NCBI GenBank assembly: GCA_013178255.1
Contig: JABLWY010000001.1
Location: forward strand, 62,001-126,000
DNA: 64,000 bases
Direction of reading: 5' to 3'
From: Coprothermobacteraceae bacterium
GTDB taxonomy: Bacteria; Coprothermobacterota; Coprothermobacteria; Coprothermobacterales; Coprothermobacteraceae
The notes beneath the pieces were generated by a model. The model was not told the origin of the DNA. It saw only the letters and a list, made by a program, of their open reading frames with translations, and did not search any database. This document shows positions 25,659 to 35,282 of the stretch, piece after piece. The position numbers and the translations under genes were made by a program. Each line of letters opens with the position of its first letter. Within the stretch, counting starts at the first letter, position 1.

Positions 25659-27110
25659 TCATGGAGCAACAGATACGAAATGCCAAGGAAAGACGTCAGC
25701 ACGACTGCCTCTGTAGTAGCTCGCCGCACTAATCCCAGCGTAGACCGTTTCCTTGGGTAGTTTCAAACTGAGCGTAATGGTGTTTCCCTCGACCTGGACT
25801 GACTGCACAAGGCCTGAGGAGGAACTGAAAGTAGGTTCTGTGCCCGACAGCTTTACGGCAGCAGACTCTCGCATTAGAATCCCCGACTTGCTAAAACAGA
25901 CTATATAGAACCCGAAAGAATAGTCACTACTAATGCTACCTGCATTGTGGAACGTGACCGCGGGCAACCCGTCACGACACCCGACCCAATAGAGTTTCAG
26001 GAAATCAGCTCCGTGGTCTATGACCTTGAACCTCGTGTCTCCGCGGGGATCGTACCCAATGGGGTCAGCCGTTTGCCAACAGTTCCCCGAAACTGTTGTT
26101 GCTGTATCGCTGAGGTCTGCTTTGACGCTCGGTATGTTTACTTTGTTTAAAAGCTCATTGGGTCTCTGAAAGTTCTGCAGCAGTGCAGGTATAACCAACT
26201 GCTGCGTTCGATATTGCGTAATTGCCCTCCTCTTTGCCGTTCTTGCTGCCGTCGATAATTCTAAGGATAGCCAATCGTAACCTTCAGTCAAGAAATACTT
26301 GGGCGGCAGTAGAGTCCTGTATTCATGAGCTATAACTGGCATAGATTGCCAATAACCTGAATGCACTATGTAGGTAAGCAGCTTGTAGGAAGGCCTAGGT
26401 TCTTCTGCGTAAGCCTCAAACAAAGCCGTGGAAACAAAGTTGAAAGTAGCCCAATGGTCAGGGTGCACATCTGCGGAGTCAGTTACTATGACTGTGTCAG
26501 GTCTAAAGTCACGTATTACCGACACAAGCTCGCTCAACAGCTCTGGAGCCGTATATGGTGCTCCGGTACGGTACGCCCCCAAATAAGGAACAGCCCTCAC
26601 GCCCGTGCACCTAGACCTATAAGGACTGTTACCCCAATATCCGAGCCAAATAGCGCTAAGGCCCCTGTCAGGAAATCCAAGAAACACCATGTCCCTTCGA
26701 TTCAAACCCAAGACATTCACTGCTCTCAAAGCTTCTTCTTGCCTCATGGAGCCGTACTTGACATAGGCAGGCGATGCCAACCGCAACCTCTTGAATTCCA
26801 CCTCAGCTCCGGTGGCAAAGCAATCGCCGTTGGTCATAACCACCACTTTGACTTGCTTCCCGCGCTTTATGGCATCATAGATAAGGCCTCCCGCCCCTAG
26901 CGTTTCATCGTCAGGATGTGGTGCAAAAACCAATATCTTCTGCCCCAATTGCGATAAATCGATAGGCTGTATAGTAGGCCTTTTTACGCCTAGCCGCACC
27001 GCCGTCATCCTGCCAGCAGGCAAAGGCGATGTCTCCACAGCGAGGACCAGCACGAACACAAGGATGGCTACCACTAACTCAAAAAGCCCCTTGCTTGCTT
27101 TCTTAGTCAT
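25659..27110 (-). CDS. Membrane-anchored PIG-L/LmbE deacetylase-family protein
   Basis: A 483-residue protein. An uncleaved or cleavable N-terminal hydrophobic segment (residues 9-27) directs it across or into the membrane. The PIG-L domain follows with the zinc motif APHPDDE (about 60-66), and VHPDHWATF supplies the third ligand. The last 130 residues are a beta-rich extension of unknown role. It probably deacetylates an N-acetylated sugar outside the cytoplasm, substrate unknown. It lies 9 bp after the carrier gene. Confidence 0.8.
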   Translation of the reverse strand: MTKKASKGLFELVVAILVFVLVLAVETSPLPAGRMTAVRLGVKRPTIQPIDLSQLGQKILVFAPHPDDETLGAGGLIYDAIKRGKQVKVVVMTNGDCFATGAEVEFKRLRLASPAYVKYGSMRQEEALRAVNVLGLNRRDMVFLGFPDRGLSAIWLGYWGNSPYRSRCTGVRAVPYLGAYRTGAPYTAPELLSELVSVIRDFRPDTVIVTDSADVHPDHWATFNFVSTALFEAYAEEPRPSYKLLTYIVHSGYWQSMPVIAHEYRTLLPPKYFLTEGYDWLSLELSTAARTAKRRAITQYRTQQLVIPALLQNFQRPNELLNKVNIPSVKADLSDTATTVSGNCWQTADPIGYDPRGDTRFKVIDHGADFLKLYWVGCRDGLPAVTFHNAGSISSDYSFGFYIVCFSKSGILMRESAAVKLSGTEPTFSSSSGLVQSVQVEGNTITLSLKLPKETVYAGISAASYYRGSRADVFPWHFVSVAP

Positions 27111-27119
27111 GACACGACT

Positions 27120-27938
27120 TCAGCGTAGCAGGACCTGCCAAAACCATAAAGCCAAAGGGTATACTATGGTGCTCATGACGACAGCTTTGGAAAGAAAAGA
27201 GGTGTCTAGCCTCAACTCCTGTCCAAAGATTACTGAAGCCACCATTGTAGGCATCCCAGCTTGGAGCACAAAGACTGAGGCATCTAGTTGGGGAAGCCCA
27301 AATGTCTTCGCTACCGCTAGACCAATGGCAGGTAGCACAGCAAGCTTCATGACCGCAGCAGGAACAACGCGGCTAACCCAGTTCACGTTCAGGTTGAATC
27401 CTGTGTAAATCATAGCTAACGGGGATGTCAAGGAAGCAACCATCCTTATGGCGTCTAGAACCACGCTAGGCAGAGGAACGTTGTGAAGCAGAAAACCTAA
27501 CGCCATTCCTATGAATGGTGCTCTGAGCAGGCTCTTCCAATCCCTACCAATCCACAGCAGTATTACTAGAGCTATGTTGGTTTGGTCGTAAACCACAGCC
27601 TTTACCAAGGCTTCTTGGCCGTAAATCATCTGGACTATGGGGTACCCCATAAAGGCCGTGTTGCCCAACCAGCCTGCGAACACTACCTCTTTGAGCCTCG
27701 GTGGTGCCACCCTGAAAAGGGCGTTGCCCAGTACGTGAAGGATCAGTACGCCTGCAGCGATAGCTACTAAGCCTCGGTCAAAAGTACTTAGATACATAGC
27801 CTGAAAAGCGAGAGCAGGAAGAGCAATATCGAAGATGAGTTTGTAAAGAGTCTTCCCATCTGCTGCGTCAAGGATCCTGTATGCCCGCAGGACGTAACCC
27901 AAAGCGATCAGCAAGAGCAAACTCACAATTACAGCCAT
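27120..27938 (-). CDS. Auxin efflux carrier (AEC) family transporter
   Basis: A 272-residue transporter with about ten membrane spans. The N-terminus (SLLLLIALGYVLRAYRILDAADGKTL) and the GNTAFMGYPIV motif are typical of the AEC family, and a second half ends with QAGMPTMVASVIFGQEL. The family includes malate and amino-acid derivative transporters; substrate unknown. The start at 27938 has no good ribosome site, but the family alignment supports it over the upstream in-frame Met. Confidence 0.85.
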   Translation of the reverse strand: MAVIVSLLLLIALGYVLRAYRILDAADGKTLYKLIFDIALPALAFQAMYLSTFDRGLVAIAAGVLILHVLGNALFRVAPPRLKEVVFAGWLGNTAFMGYPIVQMIYGQEALVKAVVYDQTNIALVILLWIGRDWKSLLRAPFIGMALGFLLHNVPLPSVVLDAIRMVASLTSPLAMIYTGFNLNVNWVSRVVPAAVMKLAVLPAIGLAVAKTFGLPQLDASVFVLQAGMPTMVASVIFGQELRLDTSFLSKAVVMSTIVYPLALWFWQVLLR

Positions 27939-27964
27939 AGGACATATTTTAGAGCATGGTAAAA

Positions 27965-27993
27965 TTAAGGCACGCTTAACTTTTTGGTACAAT
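27965..27993 (+). promoter_or_regulatory. Promoter for the alpha-glucan phosphorylase gene
   Basis: TTAAGG (27965-27970) and TACAAT (27988-27993) are 17 bp apart, and TGG before the -10 makes it an extended -10. The expected start is near 28000, leaving a 65-nt leader with GGAGGAGG just before the ATG at 28065. The -35 is poor. Confidence 0.55.
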
Positions 27994-28064
27994 AGGTTTA
28001 ACTTTGCTTTGGCTTTCCGTTAATAGAATGTGAAACGTGACAGCAATGGTGGAGGAGGAAGCTC

Positions 28065-30551
28065 ATGGCTAGGACTGTAAAAGAGCTCATTAGAGAAAGA
28101 CTGCCGAACAACTTGAAGGATCTGGCTGATCTTGCTTACAACTTCTGGTGGTGCTGGTCGCGTTCAGCCATGAAGATGTGGCAACGCATCGACCAAGAGT
28201 CGTGGCTAAAGCATGAGAACCCGGTAAGGCTCCTCCTCAGCGTGCCCGTAGAGAAACTAGAGGAGCTTTCCCGTGACGAGGATTTCCTATCACTGTATGA
28301 ACTGGTCACCGAGCGCTTCAAAGCTTACATGAAATCTGAAAATACCTGGTTTTCTGCCAACTATCCGCAGTGGGATGAAAAGATAGTGTACATGTGCATG
28401 GAGTACGGCATCAGCAAAGGATTGCCCATATACTCAGGTGGTTTAGGGGTACTAGCAGGTGACCACCTAAAATCAGCTAGTGACCTAGGTTTACCCCTGA
28501 TCGCCATAGGTCTACTTTACAAACACGGTTATTTTTCACAAGAAATAGACGCTGAAGGTAGGCAGCGCGAAATCTTTCCCGAATACGTGCCTGCAGATTT
28601 ACCTATAACGCCGCTTCTTGATCAGAATGGAAAACAAGTTCTGATAAGCGTGCCCATCGATGACACGCAGCTGAAAGCACACGTTTTTAAAGCGGAAATA
28701 GGTAGAGTGACGCTTTACTTGCTTGATCCCGACGTGGAAGAGAACTCTGAGCACCACAGAAAGGTGTGTGACTACCTATACAACCCGAGCGTTGACGTGA
28801 GGCTGTCTCAGGAGATATTGCTCGGCATAGGAGGTATGAAACTCCTAGAACATTTGGGCGTAGAACCCGGGGTCATCCATTTGAATGAAGGGCATCCAGC
28901 TTTAGTCTCTTTTGAGAGGATCAGAGCCCTTATGGAAAAGGGCTTGCGCTTCCAAGAAGCATTAGAGTTAGTAAAGGAAAGCACGGTCTTTACTACTCAC
29001 ACGCCTGTGCCAGCCGGTCATGATCGTTTCCCCATAAGCTTTGTGGCAGAAAAACTGAGGGGCTTGTTGGCAAACCTGCCCGCCTCAGAGTTCTTGAAGT
29101 TGGGTAAGGAGCATGAGGATTCAGCTGATTTCAACATGACTGTATTGGCTATTCGTACGTCTTCTCACATAAACGGAGTGAGCCAGCTTCATGCCCGGGT
29201 ATCGCGGGAAATGTTCAAGAACCTTTGGAAGGGATTGACATTGGATGAAATTCCCATAAGAGGAATCACCAATGGTGTGAATACCTTAACGTGGGTAAGC
29301 CGCGAATTCTCTAGATTGTTTGACAAATACTTAAGTCGCGTGTGGAGGGAACACACTGACTTGGAGGGCATTTGGTATGGAGTAGAGCGCATACCAGACC
29401 AAACGCTTTGGGACGCCCATCTGAAAGCTAAGAAACGCTTCATCGAATTCTTGCAAGACAACCTCCGTAGAAGAAACGAGAGACTGGGGATTCAGGCTGA
29501 CGTTCCGCAAATACCTGAAGACGCGCTGATAATTGGATTTGCTAGGAGATTCGCTACGTACAAACGAGCGGTCCTCATATTCAAAGACCTAGAACGGCTC
29601 AAGAGGATCCTCAATGACAGCGAACGTCCCGTCTACTTAGTGTTCGCTGGAAAAGCCCACCCCAAAGATGAAGCCGGTAAAGACTTCCTTCGGCAGGTAT
29701 ATCAGATTACCCAACACCCCGACTTTGCGGGCAAAGTTTTTCTATTAGAAGACTACGACATAGCCCTAGCGCGCAACATGGTTTCAGGTGTTGACGTTTG
29801 GCTGAACAATCCACGTAGGCCTCAAGAAGCTAGCGGAACAAGTGGTATGAAAGCTGCTATTAACGGAGTTCTAAACCTAAGCGTCTACGACGGTTGGTGG
29901 GTGGAGGGCTACACAGGTAATAACGGTTGGGTAGTGGGAGAAGAGTCACTTGAAGCTGAGACAGAAGAGGGCGACTGGCGCGACGCTGAAAGCCTCTATG
30001 AGATTCTGGAGAGGGAAGTAGTTCCCACCTACTACGGCGATAAAGCGCGCTGGATTTACATGATGAAGCAAAGTATGAAGAGCATTGTGCCCGCGTTCAG
30101 TAGTCACAGAATGATGAAACAGTACATGGAAGAGTTCTACGTCAAGGCACTTATCGATGCGCAGTGGCTCTCTCAAAACGATTTCTACAACGCTAAGCAA
30201 GAAGTAGCCTGGAAGGAGAAAATGCTCAGCCACTGGCATACCGTCTCCATAGATTCGGTACGCCTGGACGACTCCGTAGGTCTTGAAGTTGCAGTCAATT
30301 TGGGTAACCTCGAACCCCAAGACGTAAGAGTGGAAATCTTCTTGGGTCGAGAAGACTCTACCTTAGAACGTGTCAAGACCCTTGAGATCCGCAGGTACAG
30401 AAGAGAAGGCGATTATTATGTTTACACTTATCACAATGGCTTTCTGCGCAACCTCCGCAATCCTTGTTGGTATTACGCCGTAAGGGTGCTGCCAGCAAAG
30501 CTTGTGGAAGATCTGGCGCTTCATATTCCTCTCATTTGGAAACAGATATAG
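28065..30551 (+). CDS. glgP: Alpha-glucan phosphorylase (GT35, short bacterial type)
   Basis: An 828-residue phosphorylase of the TIGR02094 type found in thermophiles. Visible are the early YNFWWCWSRSA motif, the active-site YSGGLGVLAGDHLKSASDLG, HLNEGHPAL, FTTHTPVPAGHD, and the PLP region EASGTSGMKAAINGVLNLSVYDGWW. It releases glucose-1-phosphate from glycogen or maltodextrin in the cytosol. The C-terminal 100 residues form the extra beta domain of this subfamily. Strong ribosome site GGAGGAGG; a terminator follows at once. Confidence 0.94.
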   Translation: MARTVKELIRERLPNNLKDLADLAYNFWWCWSRSAMKMWQRIDQESWLKHENPVRLLLSVPVEKLEELSRDEDFLSLYELVTERFKAYMKSENTWFSANYPQWDEKIVYMCMEYGISKGLPIYSGGLGVLAGDHLKSASDLGLPLIAIGLLYKHGYFSQEIDAEGRQREIFPEYVPADLPITPLLDQNGKQVLISVPIDDTQLKAHVFKAEIGRVTLYLLDPDVEENSEHHRKVCDYLYNPSVDVRLSQEILLGIGGMKLLEHLGVEPGVIHLNEGHPALVSFERIRALMEKGLRFQEALELVKESTVFTTHTPVPAGHDRFPISFVAEKLRGLLANLPASEFLKLGKEHEDSADFNMTVLAIRTSSHINGVSQLHARVSREMFKNLWKGLTLDEIPIRGITNGVNTLTWVSREFSRLFDKYLSRVWREHTDLEGIWYGVERIPDQTLWDAHLKAKKRFIEFLQDNLRRRNERLGIQADVPQIPEDALIIGFARRFATYKRAVLIFKDLERLKRILNDSERPVYLVFAGKAHPKDEAGKDFLRQVYQITQHPDFAGKVFLLEDYDIALARNMVSGVDVWLNNPRRPQEASGTSGMKAAINGVLNLSVYDGWWVEGYTGNNGWVVGEESLEAETEEGDWRDAESLYEILEREVVPTYYGDKARWIYMMKQSMKSIVPAFSSHRMMKQYMEEFYVKALIDAQWLSQNDFYNAKQEVAWKEKMLSHWHTVSIDSVRLDDSVGLEVAVNLGNLEPQDVRVEIFLGREDSTLERVKTLEIRRYRREGDYYVYTYHNGFLRNLRNPCWYYAVRVLPAKLVEDLALHIPLIWKQI

Positions 30552-30575
30552 GGCTGGGTTAGACCCGGCCCTTTT
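30551..30575 (+). terminator. Intrinsic terminator of glgP
   Basis: A 9-bp stem (30551-30559 against 30563-30571, one G-T pair) with a 3-nt loop is followed by TTTTGT. The stop codon of glgP ends at the stem base. It also overlaps the end of the convergent glycosyltransferase gene. Confidence 0.85.
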
Positions 30576-31689
30576 GTCTGCTCCGAAGTACAGATAGCGC
30601 TTCTTCGACTATTCTTTCGCTGCTGTCAGGCTTCGCCAACCTCTTTAGGTTGCTCGCCAAACTAGCACCTACTCCCTCAAAAATAATTCCCTGTACCAGG
30701 TACGGCAATTCGTCCAAGTCACGCGTCTGAACTGCGGCTCCCTTGGATAACAAGAATGCTGCGTTGACGCGCTCTTGTCCTGGTAGCGGCCTGAAAAGGA
30801 TAAGTGGGACTCCTATACATGCGGCTTCTGCGATGGTGGCGCCCCCAGCTTTCGTAATCATGCCGTCAGCAGCAGACATGTAGAGATGCATGTCATCCGT
30901 CCAGCCCTGCAGTATGACCCGATTCCCTGTCTCCGCGTCGTCAATAATCTCCCTGCCATGGAATGCCTTGCCCATAATAGCCGCGAACGTTACCTTCTTT
31001 CGGTATGTCCTTCGGGACAGATACATGGCCACATCCTTTGGCTTGTTGAGACCGAACCCACCACCTGCTATGAGGACTACTGCCTCCTCTTCACTCAACG
31101 CGAGAAGCTGTCTAGCCTCCTCTTTGGGCGTTGGAGCTGCGAACAAACGTTTCACAGGAATACCCAAGGGCAGGATTCTCTCTTTTGCCAACAAGTCCTC
31201 ACCTATGTAGTCGAACATGTCTTCGTGATGCACAGTGTGGAAGTCTATGTTCGGCGTAAAGAATAGCGAAAGCACATGGAAGTCAGTTATAACGTCAACT
31301 AACACCGGATTTCGCCTAGCCCGCGACTTAGCATAGGACAGTGCGATAGAGACTAATGGCATAGTTGAAATGACTATGTCGTATCGCCCTTCCTTAAAGA
31401 GGCCCCTTATGAAAGGATACGCTCCCACCTGTATGATAGAACCGAGATTCCGCGCCTCCTCCTCGTTCACTTCTTTTGAAAAGTTGTAGAACAAGTCGTA
31501 CAAACCAGGTATGTACTTGATCATCTGTAAGTAGGCGTCTTTGACCACAAACTGAATAGGCCGCGGCATCACCTTCAGGAAATCCACCAATTGATAATCG
31601 ATGTTGCGCAATGCCAGACTTTCAGCTATGGCTGCAGCTGTCGTTTCGTGCCCCGATCCCACGGATGCGTAAGCTACTAATGCCTTCAT
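30559..31689 (-). CDS. Processive diacylglycerol glycosyltransferase-like (MGDG synthase family, GT28)
   Basis: A 376-residue GT-B enzyme. The N-terminus YASVGSGHETTAAAIAE is typical of the MGDG synthase/UgtP family, HTVHHEDMF lies in the middle, and the UDP-sugar site reads LIAGGGFGLNKP and MITKAGGATIAEAACIGVPLIL. It probably adds sugars to diacylglycerol at the inner membrane face. It is divergent from plsY, another membrane-lipid gene, across a 72-bp gap. Confidence 0.85.
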   Translation of the reverse strand: MKALVAYASVGSGHETTAAAIAESLALRNIDYQLVDFLKVMPRPIQFVVKDAYLQMIKYIPGLYDLFYNFSKEVNEEEARNLGSIIQVGAYPFIRGLFKEGRYDIVISTMPLVSIALSYAKSRARRNPVLVDVITDFHVLSLFFTPNIDFHTVHHEDMFDYIGEDLLAKERILPLGIPVKRLFAAPTPKEEARQLLALSEEEAVVLIAGGGFGLNKPKDVAMYLSRRTYRKKVTFAAIMGKAFHGREIIDDAETGNRVILQGWTDDMHLYMSAADGMITKAGGATIAEAACIGVPLILFRPLPGQERVNAAFLLSKGAAVQTRDLDELPYLVQGIIFEGVGASLASNLKRLAKPDSSERIVEEALSVLRSRQKGRV

Positions 31690-31761
31690 GTGTTTAATTT
31701 AGCACGGCTTCTGGCGAACGAGCCGAAACTGTTTTACAATCAACGAGAGGAGGGGACCATT

Positions 31762-32370
31762 TTGGCGATGCTTTTTTGGATGTGCGCTGCCTACTTGCTG
31801 GGGTCTGCCAACACAGCCACCATAGTATGCCGAGCCCTAAAAGGCGTGGACATAACGACGCTGGGTGACGGCAACGCCGGTGCAACCAACGTATTCAGGA
31901 GTATAAGCCCCGTATGGGGCGTCGCGGTAGGTCTTACCGACGTATCGAAAACCTGGATCATGCTGTGGTTGGCTGCGCACAAAGGTTTGAGTGGAGCCTC
32001 CTTGGCTCTCGTGGGAGCAAGCGTAGCGGCCGGGCATGTGTACCCTATCCTGTTCCGTTTGAAAGGCGGCACTGGTCTTGCGTCATCGTTGGGGGGCCTG
32101 CTGTATTTTAACCCACTGCTGGCTGTGGAGGTCTTCGTGATAGCTGTGCTACTTACGATCCTCTGGGAACACACCGGCTTTACTATTCACCATCGGTTCG
32201 ATGCACTTAGTTCTGCCGAGTCCATAGCATTTGTCATTGTTCTCATATACACAGCTTTGTGGGGGACCTTGGAATTGAGAGCTTTCATGATCCTATGCAC
32301 GGCTATCATAGCTTTAAGAAGGCGGCACGAGGCATCATCACTGACAACTAAGCTTATGGGAGGTGGGTAG
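31762..32370 (+). CDS. plsY: Glycerol-3-phosphate acyltransferase PlsY
   Basis: A 202-residue membrane acyltransferase with the three PlsY motifs: GSANTA, GDGNAGATNVFR and GHVYPILFRLKGGTGLA. It uses acyl-phosphate to form lysophosphatidate. The TTG at 31762 is favoured because GAGGAGGGG lies 6 nt upstream; ATG two codons later is an alternative. TACAAT at 31735-31740 may be the -10. The MBL-fold gene starts 1 bp after its stop. Confidence 0.9.
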   Translation: MAMLFWMCAAYLLGSANTATIVCRALKGVDITTLGDGNAGATNVFRSISPVWGVAVGLTDVSKTWIMLWLAAHKGLSGASLALVGASVAAGHVYPILFRLKGGTGLASSLGGLLYFNPLLAVEVFVIAVLLTILWEHTGFTIHHRFDALSSAESIAFVIVLIYTALWGTLELRAFMILCTAIIALRRRHEASSLTTKLMGGG

Positions 32371-32371
32371 G

Positions 32372-32914
32372 GTGGAAATACACCGAGTAACGGTTACACC
32401 TTTAAGGAGCAACTGCTTCATCTTGAAGTCTGAGGGCGAACTTGTGGTAATTGATCCAGGCGGTGACCCTGAGCGTATCCTGAGAAGGATAGACGAGTTT
32501 GGTGGTCGAGTGGTCGCTATTGTAGCAACCCATTACCACTTCGATCACACAGGTGCCGTGGAAGAGATTAGGTCACACTATAAGGCTCCTTTCATGATCC
32601 ACGAAAACGAGGTGCCGTTCATGAAGGATACCAAGGCTGATCGCTTACTCATAGATGGGGATGAAATAGCTTGCGGAGCTGAAGTCTTGCAAGTTATCCA
32701 TACTCCCGGTCACACCCCTGGAAGCATATGCATGCTGGGAGACGGTTTTGTGATAACTGGTGATACCCTGTTCCAGCACGGCTACGGCCGTACCGATTTT
32801 CCCGGCGGTTCTGAAGAAGAGATGTTGCATAGCCTTGCCAAACTGGAGAAAATCCTAGTGGCCGGCATGACCGTATACCCTGGACACGGTTTGCCTTTCG
32901 AGGTGAAAGTGTAG
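32372..32914 (+). CDS. Metallo-beta-lactamase-fold hydrolase (glyoxalase II-like)
   Basis: A 180-residue MBL protein with THYHFDHTG (HxHxDH with Tyr in the first gap), HTPGHTPGS, TGDTLF and the final His in VYPGHG. These match the short hydroxyacylglutathione hydrolase-like group, where the real substrate is often unknown in organisms lacking glutathione. The GTG at 32372 fits GGGAGGTGG upstream better than the GTG three codons earlier. Confidence 0.86.
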   Translation: MEIHRVTVTPLRSNCFILKSEGELVVIDPGGDPERILRRIDEFGGRVVAIVATHYHFDHTGAVEEIRSHYKAPFMIHENEVPFMKDTKADRLLIDGDEIACGAEVLQVIHTPGHTPGSICMLGDGFVITGDTLFQHGYGRTDFPGGSEEEMLHSLAKLEKILVAGMTVYPGHGLPFEVKV

Positions 32915-32915
32915 C

Positions 32916-34484
32916 ATGGTGAGAATACACATATGGGACGGTGCCACATCCATAGGTGGAAATAAGATCGTACTGGAGGACACAGCCAAGGGCACGTCCA
33001 TAATGCTAGATTTCGGCAAGAACTTCGCTGCTGAGAACAGGTACTTTGACGAATTCCTAACACCAAGGACCCCTAAGGGTATACACGACTTCATCAGCTT
33101 GGGTCTGCTACCTAACGTATCAGGCCTATACAGGGAGGACCTGATCATCGATAGGTCCTTCGAAGCACAATCGTACCAATTGTCATGTCCCGTGGCTGCG
33201 CTCCTAGTAAGTCATGCTCACATGGACCATGTGGGTTACATACCCTATGTGAGGACTGACATACCCGTAGTCTGCTCTGCCACTTCAGCTGCCATCATGA
33301 AGGCTATCCAAGATACTTCACCGGGGTTGGAGACTGAACTGGCCTTCACAGAACTCAGGGAGCTCGCCAGCCGCCATGGGCATTCAATCCTTGTAGCAAG
33401 AGGAGCCAAGAACAGAGTTTTTAGGCCTTATGCTCTATTAGGCACTGTAAGCGATCCGCGCATGTATCACGACATGTGGCTTACCGTGCACAAGAAGGAG
33501 AAAAAAGAAACAGACTTGCGGCCTCCACAGTTTCTGACCAATAGAGAACTTCATTTCCAGGGCTTCCGCATCAGGTATTGGGACGTGGACCACTCCATAC
33601 CAGGAGCATTAGCTTTTGCTATTGAAAGCAGTAGGGGCTGGATAGTCTACACAGGTGATCTTCGAGTGCATGGCAGACAAGCCCAAGAAACTAGGACCTT
33701 TTTCAAAGAAGTGGCTGAGCTCAAGCCTGAGATTCTTCTGTGTGAGGGAACACATCCCCTCGGTGGCAAACCTACTTCCGAAGAAGAGGTCTTTGAAAGA
33801 GCGCTGAACGCTGTGAGCAAGACCAAAGGTGTAGTGATTGCTGATTTTGGCCCAAGAAATGTAGAGCGCTTGTTGTCCTTCCTGCAAATTGCTGAAGAAA
33901 CGCAACGCATGCTCGTTATAACAACGAAAGACTACGTTGTCCTCCGTTATCTGCACGCGGCGGACTCAAGGATACCTGACCCCTCTACGCACCCGCGCAT
34001 ATTGGTTTATGTAAGCCCAAAGGCCAGTACGAATATGTGGGAGACAAACGTCATTGAGGCTCTGCCAGAGCCAAAACGCGTACTACCAAGGCAAGTAAGT
34101 TTGAACCCTGGTGATTATGTGCTTTGCTTCTCATACTATGACTTCACCAATTTACTGGACATGAACGTAAGGGGCGGGACCTATATATACTCATCAAGCG
34201 AGGCATTCAATGAAGAAATGAAACTTGATCAAGAGAAAGTGCTGAACTGGATCAAACACTTCGACCTACAGGTCAGAGGACGTATAGGGCCAACTACCAA
34301 TGGTAACGAAGATCCCTTTCACGCCAGTGGCCACATACATGGAGATGGCTTGGTAGAGATGGTAGAGACCATAAAGCCACGCCATCTTGTGCCCATTCAT
34401 ACAGAAACGCCTGGATTTTTCAAGAGGTTTGAATCCATCTGTACAGTCCTGTATCCCAATCCAAATGAGCCGATCGTCATATAA
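32916..34484 (+). CDS. RNase J-like MBL/beta-CASP protein
   Basis: A 522-residue protein with the MBL motif SHAHMDHVGYIP, then DVDHSIPGALAFAIE and YTGDLRVHG, a beta-CASP insertion, and the C-terminal ASGHIHGDGLVEMVETIKPRHLVPIHTE, which is typical of RNase J relatives. It is not a standard RNase J: it lacks the usual C-terminal extra domain. It starts 1 bp after the previous MBL gene, suggesting a three-gene operon with plsY. RNA processing is probable, not proven. Confidence 0.8.
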   Translation: MVRIHIWDGATSIGGNKIVLEDTAKGTSIMLDFGKNFAAENRYFDEFLTPRTPKGIHDFISLGLLPNVSGLYREDLIIDRSFEAQSYQLSCPVAALLVSHAHMDHVGYIPYVRTDIPVVCSATSAAIMKAIQDTSPGLETELAFTELRELASRHGHSILVARGAKNRVFRPYALLGTVSDPRMYHDMWLTVHKKEKKETDLRPPQFLTNRELHFQGFRIRYWDVDHSIPGALAFAIESSRGWIVYTGDLRVHGRQAQETRTFFKEVAELKPEILLCEGTHPLGGKPTSEEEVFERALNAVSKTKGVVIADFGPRNVERLLSFLQIAEETQRMLVITTKDYVVLRYLHAADSRIPDPSTHPRILVYVSPKASTNMWETNVIEALPEPKRVLPRQVSLNPGDYVLCFSYYDFTNLLDMNVRGGTYIYSSSEAFNEEMKLDQEKVLNWIKHFDLQVRGRIGPTTNGNEDPFHASGHIHGDGLVEMVETIKPRHLVPIHTETPGFFKRFESICTVLYPNPNEPIVI

Positions 34485-34575
34485 TGCTGCGCTTGAGAAC
34501 GGATAAAGCAACTATGGGCCTATAATATGTCCATGTGCCATCCCCATAGGATTCTGGAATATGTGCTAGCGAGTC

Positions 34576-35274
34576 ATGCCGCGTAGGCTCCCCATCAAAC
34601 TCTGGCACGAAAGCGAGCGACCCAGAGAGTCTCTGCTTACACGAGGCGCTAACAGCCTCTCCGACGCCAAGTTGCTGTCCATAGTGCTCAGGACGGGCAC
34701 CAAAGACGAGTCCGCAGAGGATCTGGCCATAAAACTAATAAACACCTTCGGAGGTTTGACAGGACTATACCGGGCAGACGTAAGACAGTTGATGGCAATC
34801 ACAGGAGTGGGCTTAGCAAAAGCAGCTCAAATCAAAGCAGCCCTCGAACTTGGAAAGCGGGCCGTTACCGAAGAAGCGAAGAGTAAAGCACGGATACGCA
34901 CACCTGAAGATGCTGTAGAGTACGCCATGAGTTACTTTGCGCCCATTTTGTGCCTAGAGCCACAGGAGCACTTCCTAGTCCTGTTATTAGACGCTAAGCA
35001 TAGACCAATCAAACATGTGGAATTGAGCCGCGGAGATGCAACACAAACTGTGGTGAGCTCTAGAGACGTGATACGCGAGGTATCACTAGCTTCAGCATCT
35101 GCCATAATCATAGCTCACAATCACCCATCGGGTGACCCTGCGCCTAGCGCTGAGGACTTAGCCATCACCCAAGGATTAAAGGAAGCCTGCAAACTCGTAG
35201 GCACGGTACTGCTCGACCACGTAATCATCGGAAGGAACAGTCATATTAGTCTGGCCCGTGAGGGTCTTCTCTGA
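34576..35274 (+). CDS. radC: RadC-family JAB/MPN-domain protein
   Basis: A 232-residue RadC. The N-terminal half holds helix-hairpin-helix-like sequence (LMAITGVGLAKAAQIKAALELGKR). The C-terminal JAB domain has the zinc motif HNHPSGDPAPSAED. Despite the old name its role in repair is uncertain. TATAAT at 34521-34526 may be the -10; the ribosome site is weak. Confidence 0.92.
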   Translation: MPRRLPIKLWHESERPRESLLTRGANSLSDAKLLSIVLRTGTKDESAEDLAIKLINTFGGLTGLYRADVRQLMAITGVGLAKAAQIKAALELGKRAVTEEAKSKARIRTPEDAVEYAMSYFAPILCLEPQEHFLVLLLDAKHRPIKHVELSRGDATQTVVSSRDVIREVSLASASAIIIAHNHPSGDPAPSAEDLAITQGLKEACKLVGTVLLDHVIIGRNSHISLAREGLL

Positions 35275-35282
35275 CAGACAGG

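Noticed and set aside
27639-27648. GGGGTACCCC palindrome as a second CsoR-type operator
   Set aside because: It lies inside the coding sequence of the AEC transporter, where it encodes conserved residues, and it has no spacer.
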